The notes below the pieces were generated by a model. The model saw nothing but the letters and a program-made list of their open reading frames with translations, did not search any database and was not told where the DNA came from. From Mycobacterium kyorinense (GTDB taxonomy: Bacteria; Actinomycetota; Actinomycetes; Mycobacteriales; Mycobacteriaceae): 64,000 nt of DNA. A program made the position numbers and the translations under genes. Below are positions 60,783 through 64,000 of the stretch, piece after piece (position 1 is the stretch's first letter; the number at the start of each line of letters is the position of its first letter). The stretch is taken from contig NZ_LZKJ01000080.1 in assembly GCF_001672775.1 (NCBI RefSeq), positions 1 to 64,000 of the forward strand, written 5' to 3'.

Positions 60783-60959
60783 ATCGCTGTCCACGTCGAC
60801 CAGCCTACGGGCCGGACTCGGCACCGTTCCAATTGCAAGCCTCCGACCCGCGGCAAAACCATTGCGACGCTTATCGGGTTGGAGGAAGGTGGTTACTGGA
60901 CCGGTGGCGCCACCGGGGCGTTGCCGCCGAGCGGATTCGACCAGAAAGGGAGGGTGATC

Positions 60960-61580
60960 GTGTACGCGCGCTCTACCACCATCGAGGCGCACCCGTCGTC
61001 CATCGACGCGGGCGTCGCGCACGTTCGTGATGTGGTCATGCCCACACTCCAGCAGATCGACGGATGTGTCGGTGTGTCGTTGTTGGTCGATCGTGAGGCC
61101 GGCCGCTGCATCGCGACCAGCTCCTGGGAGACGCTGCAGGCGATGCAGGCCAGCGCCGAGCAAGTACGACCGGTTCGTGATCAGGCCGCCGGGGTGTTCG
61201 GCGGCAGCCCGACCGTGGACGACTGGGAGATCGCCGTGCTGCACCGCGACCACCACTCCGCTCCGGGCGCCTGTGTGCGGGCCACCTGGCTCAAGGTGCG
61301 GCCCGATCAATTCGACAAGGCCATCGAGTTCTACCGGGAATCGGTGCTGCCCGCGATCGAAGAACTCGAGGGTTTCTGCAGTGCCAGCCTGATGCTGGAC
61401 CGCACGTCCTGGCGGGCGGTGTCGTCGTCGACCTTCGACAGCCTCGAGGCGATGGAGCGCAACGGAGACGCCGCGCGTTCCCTGCGCACCTCCCGGCTTC
61501 GCGACCTGGGCACCGACCAGTACGACGTCGGCGAGTTCGAGCTGGCGCTGGCCCACTTGCGGGTGCCCGAGCTGGTCTAG
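60960..61580 (+). CDS. Rv2557/Rv2558-like conserved protein
   Basis: A 206-residue protein with two ABM-like (antibiotic-biosynthesis-monooxygenase-fold) halves: [30 protein letters not shown] near residue 33 and [30 protein letters not shown] near residue 137. H37Rv carries a tandem pair (Rv2557, Rv2558), reported as induced by starvation; only one copy is here. GTG at 60960 has GGGAGG seven bases upstream. Sequence similarity to the H37Rv N-terminus (TGGATGALP) continues upstream in frame to about 60876, so a longer start (for example TTG 60879) is possible. Confidence 0.82.
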   Translation: MYARSTTIEAHPSSIDAGVAHVRDVVMPTLQQIDGCVGVSLLVDREAGRCIATSSWETLQAMQASAEQVRPVRDQAAGVFGGSPTVDDWEIAVLHRDHHSAPGACVRATWLKVRPDQFDKAIEFYRESVLPAIEELEGFCSASLMLDRTSWRAVSSSTFDSLEAMERNGDAARSLRTSRLRDLGTDQYDVGEFELALAHLRVPELV

Positions 61581-61629
61581 GCGATCGCAAGCGCGGCGAA
61601 GCCGGGCGCCGCGGGTCGCCGCTAGACCA

Positions 61630-62538
61630 CTAGCCGGCCCGTCCGTCGATCAGGGCGGCGCGCGCCAGCGTCGCCTGCGCCATCTTGACGTGGGCGGCGT
61701 CGACCAGGACGCCATCGACTCCGACCGCGCCCAGGCCCTTCTCCTCGCCGTCGCGGTAGGCGGCGACGTTGCGCTCGGCGAGTTCGATCTCCGCGCGCGT
61801 CGGTGCATACACCTGGTTGGCAACCGGGACCTGGCTCGGGTGGATCGCCCACTTGCCGGTGTAGCCGAGCAGCCCGGCCCGCCGCGCGTCGCGCTCATAC
61901 CCCTCGAGGTCGTGGTAGTCGGGGTAGGGCGCGTCGATCGCTTCGATGCCGGCGATGCGGGCGGCGACCAACACCTTGTTGCGGGCGTAGTGCCAAAAGT
62001 CACCGGGGTAGTCGCCGAGCGGGACGAAGTTGGTGTCCACCCGGGCCCCCTGCGACAGCGAGAAGTCGCCGACACCGAAGATCAACGCGTCCAGCCTGGG
62101 GCTGGCCGCCGCGATCTGCTCGGCGTTGGCCAGGCCTTCGACTTCCTCGATCAGCACCTCAAGGGCGATCGGGCGCCCTAACCCCAGCTTGGCTTCCAGC
62201 TGCGTCAGCAGCACGTCGACCCACCAGACGTCGCGGGCGGTGCAGACCTTGGGGATGATGATCGTGTCGAGGTGATCGCGCGCCTGGGTGACGACGTCGA
62301 TGATGTCGTCGTGGCACCACGGGGTGTCCAGGCCGTTGATGCGAATCGCTCGGACCGTGCGCCCCCAGTTCAATTCCTTCAGCGCCGCAATGGCTTTGGC
62401 GCGTGCCGTTTCTTTGTGCGCCGGCGCGACGGCGTCCTCGAGGTCGAGGAACACCAGGTCGGCGCCGGAGCCGGCGGCGTGGGCGAACATGTGGTCGTTG
62501 CTGGCCGGGACGGCCAACTCCGAGCGGCGTAGCAGCAT
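61630..62538 (-). CDS. CitE-like CoA ester lyase (HpcH/HpaI aldolase family)
   Basis: A 302-residue TIM-barrel protein of the citrate-lyase-beta-like family. RSELAVPASNDHMFAHAAGSGADLVFLDLEDAVAP (about 4-38; Arg and Asp of the metal and CoA sites), then ALEVLIEEVEGLANAEQIA (about 124) and LIFGVGDFSLSQGA (about 150). No citrate lyase alpha or gamma genes are nearby, so a malyl-, citramalyl- or 3-hydroxyacyl-CoA lyase or thioesterase is more likely. It lies 16 bp after the CoA-transferase gene, suggesting a small catabolic operon. Confidence 0.87.
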   Translation of the reverse strand: MLLRRSELAVPASNDHMFAHAAGSGADLVFLDLEDAVAPAHKETARAKAIAALKELNWGRTVRAIRINGLDTPWCHDDIIDVVTQARDHLDTIIIPKVCTARDVWWVDVLLTQLEAKLGLGRPIALEVLIEEVEGLANAEQIAAASPRLDALIFGVGDFSLSQGARVDTNFVPLGDYPGDFWHYARNKVLVAARIAGIEAIDAPYPDYHDLEGYERDARRAGLLGYTGKWAIHPSQVPVANQVYAPTRAEIELAERNVAAYRDGEEKGLGAVGVDGVLVDAAHVKMAQATLARAALIDGRAG

Positions 62539-62554
62539 CGGCGGATCTCCTTGG

Positions 62555-63739
62555 TTACAGCACGCCGCGGGCGTGCAGGTCGTCGATGTCGGTGGTGGTC
62601 AGCCCGAGCAGCTCGCCGTAGATCTCGGCGTTGTGTTCGCCGAGCCGGGGGCCGAGGTGCTCGACGCGGCCGGTCGCCGCCGAGAACCGCGGCACCGGTG
62701 CTTGCACGGTCATGGCGCCCAGTTGGTCGTCGGCGACTTCGACGAACACTTCGCGGTGGGTCAACTGCTCGTCGGCGACCAGCTCGGTGATGTCGTAAAC
62801 CGGTGCGGCCGCGACGTTTTCAGCTTCGAGGATCGTCATGGCCTCGGCCAGTGTCTTGCCGGCCACCCAGTCGGCGACCACCTGGTCGACGTCGCGGGCT
62901 CGCGCCAGCCGCCGCTGCGGATCGGCGAAGTCGGCGTCGTCGACCAGGTCAGCACATCCGATGGCCCGAAACACCCTCAGCGCCAACGCCGGTGAGCTGC
63001 CCGACATCGCCAGCCAGCGGCCGTCGGCGGTGCGGTAAGTGTTGCGCGGCGCCGAGATGTCCCAGCGGTTGCCCGCCCGGCTCGGCACCAGCCCCAGTTG
63101 GTCGTAGCCCAACAGCGTCTGTTCCAACAGCCGCGCCAGCGGGTCGATCAGGTTGACGTCGATCAACTGGCCGGGCGCCCCGTGCACGTCGCGGTGATAC
63201 AGCGCCATCATCACCGCGTAGGCGGCGTTCAGCGACGCCACCCCATCGGCCAGCATGAACGGCGGCAGGGTGGGCGGCCCGTCGGCCTGGCCGGTGATGT
63301 TGGCGAAGCCGCTCATCGCCTCGCCGAGTGTGCCGAAGCCGGGCCGGTCGCTTTTCGGGCCGGACAGGCCGTATCCGGTGATGTGGCACATGATGATCCG
63401 GTCGTTGACCGCGCGCAGCGCGGCGTAGTCCAGCCCCCACCTCGCCAATGTCGAGGGCCGGGCGTTGACGATCACCACGTCGGCGTGCCCGGCCAGCCGG
63501 CGCAGCAACGCTTGACCCTCGGTGACCCGCAGATCGCAGGTGATCGACCGCTTGTTGCGCGACACCGACTTCCACATCAGCCCGACGCCGTCGCGCTGGT
63601 GTCCCCAGCTGCGGATCGGGTCTCCACCGCCGGGTTGTTCGACCTTGACGACGTCGGCGCCGAACTCACCGAGGTAGGTGGCCACCAGCGGCGCGGCCGC
63701 CAGCGTGGCGACGTCGAGCACCCGGATGCCGTCGAGCAT
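62555..63739 (-). CDS. CaiB/BaiF family III CoA-transferase
   Basis: A 394-residue CoA-transferase. MLDGIRVLDVATLAAAPLVA, YLGEFGADVVKVEQPGGGDP (about 22-41) and RNKRSITCDLR (about 59) are characteristic. At the place where family III enzymes usually have the catalytic Asp (R-P-G-F/Y-D-x3-Q-A), this protein reads RPGFGTLGEAMSG (about 131-143), with Gly instead; the same variant occurs in other actinobacterial members as I recall. The ATG at 63739 overlaps the stop of the luciferase-like gene, and the CitE-like gene follows. Confidence 0.85.
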   Translation of the reverse strand: MLDGIRVLDVATLAAAPLVATYLGEFGADVVKVEQPGGGDPIRSWGHQRDGVGLMWKSVSRNKRSITCDLRVTEGQALLRRLAGHADVVIVNARPSTLARWGLDYAALRAVNDRIIMCHITGYGLSGPKSDRPGFGTLGEAMSGFANITGQADGPPTLPPFMLADGVASLNAAYAVMMALYHRDVHGAPGQLIDVNLIDPLARLLEQTLLGYDQLGLVPSRAGNRWDISAPRNTYRTADGRWLAMSGSSPALALRVFRAIGCADLVDDADFADPQRRLARARDVDQVVADWVAGKTLAEAMTILEAENVAAAPVYDITELVADEQLTHREVFVEVADDQLGAMTVQAPVPRFSAATGRVEHLGPRLGEHNAEIYGELLGLTTTDIDDLHARGVL

Positions 63740-64000
63740 CACGCGCTGAGGCAGGCCGGCCGCTGCAAACCCAGGTGGTCGCGCAGGGTCGCGCCCTGGT
63801 AGCCGGTGCGGAACAGCCCGCGACGCTGCAACTCCGGAACCACCATCCGCACCACATCTTCGAACGCCCCGGGCAAATGTGTTGCGGCCAAAACGAATCC
63901 GTCGCATGCCCCGGTGTGAAACCACTCCTCCATCTGGTCGGCGACCTGCGTGCCGGTGCCCACGAAGCGGGGCCCCTGCAGCAGGGTGGCGCGGTGGCCG
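63739..64000 (-). CDS. Luciferase-like FMN-dependent monooxygenase, C-terminal part (runs off the window end)
   Basis: The last ~86 codons of a bacterial luciferase-like monooxygenase of the NtaA/SnaA/DszA branch: GTGTQVADQMEEWFHTGACDGFVL, then FEDVVRMVVPELQRRGLFR, ending GATLRDHLGLQRPACLSA. The C-terminal RTxYxGxTLRxHLGL pattern is typical of that branch. The TGA overlaps the ATG of the CoA-transferase gene, so it is co-transcribed with the CoA-transferase and CitE-like genes. Substrate unknown. Confidence 0.85.
   Translation of the reverse strand, partial: GHRATLLQGPRFVGTGTQVADQMEEWFHTGACDGFVLAATHLPGAFEDVVRMVVPELQRRGLFRTGYQGATLRDHLGLQRPACLSA

Noticed and set aside
61590..61625. GC-rich stem after the Rv2557-like gene as terminator
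   Set aside because: A stem CGCGGCG/CGCCGCG can be drawn, but there is no U-run and GC content alone makes such stems common; not strong enough to annotate.

Overview
The window is chromosomal DNA of a high-GC actinobacterium and almost certainly a Mycobacterium. Gene after gene matches the Mycobacterium tuberculosis H37Rv order in two blocks: ribD-rpe-rsmB-fmt-priA ... metK-coaBC-rpoZ-gmk-mihF ... pyrF-carB-carA-pyrC-pyrB-pyrR (the Rv1409 to Rv1379 block) and Rv2531c-nusB-efp-pepQ-aroQ-aroB-aroK-aroC ... aroE-mltG-ruvX-alaS (the Rv2531c to Rv2558 block). From memory these blocks are about 1.2 Mb apart in H37Rv but neighbours in fast growers such as M. smegmatis, so the arrangement here looks ancestral. 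Many genes overlap by ATGA or GTGA, GTG starts are common, and no PE/PPE gene or complete transposon is present. The species cannot be named from this window.

Layout. (1) 1-8.3 kb, minus strand: ribD (partial), rpe, rsmB, fmt, an Aquifex-type aconitase, helicase-degenerate priA and a YhhN membrane protein. (2) 8.3-12.1 kb, plus strand: two HSL-type esterases, a cysteine-free HesB-like protein and a Baeyer-Villiger-type monooxygenase. (3) 12.2-16.3 kb, minus: metK, coaBC, rpoZ, gmk, mihF. (4) 16.8-17.7 kb, plus: an HTH-TOBE protein and a small secreted protein. (5) 17.8-26.5 kb, minus: the complete pyrimidine operon pyrR-pyrB-pyrC-(membrane protein)-carA-carB-pyrF, with a PyrR-binding-type hairpin in the pyrR leader. 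(6) 26.6-41.1 kb: a variable stretch between the conserved blocks. It holds a methyltransferase plus beta-lactamase-fold hydrolase, a TetR-regulated flavin oxidoreductase, a six-gene operon (GntR, 2[4Fe-4S] ferredoxin, three ABC transporter parts, AprA-like flavoprotein fused to HEAT repeats), and a dormancy-type cluster (frameshifted Rip3-like protease, DUF5994, Rv2629-like, STAS). (7) 41.5-52.3 kb, mostly minus: basic amino acid decarboxylase, nusB, efp, pepQ and the aro genes. (8) 52.5-64 kb: a DapB-like dehydrogenase, an Abi-type HEPN protein with a structured leader, prepilin peptidase, aroE, mltG, ruvX, alaS, yjbQ, an Rv2557-like gene, and a CitE-like / CoA-transferase / luciferase-like cluster running off the end.

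The most unusual items are: the AprA-like/HEAT/ferredoxin/ABC operon, which looks like an uncharacterised uptake-and-redox system; a 1.26-kb toxin-immunity cassette inserted in the 3' end of pepQ and bounded by a perfect 27-bp direct repeat that restores the pepQ end; the HEPN Abi gene preceded by a strong RNA hairpin; and a dispersed 62-nt intergenic repeat present three times, one copy of which supplies both the stop codon of one gene and the start of the next.
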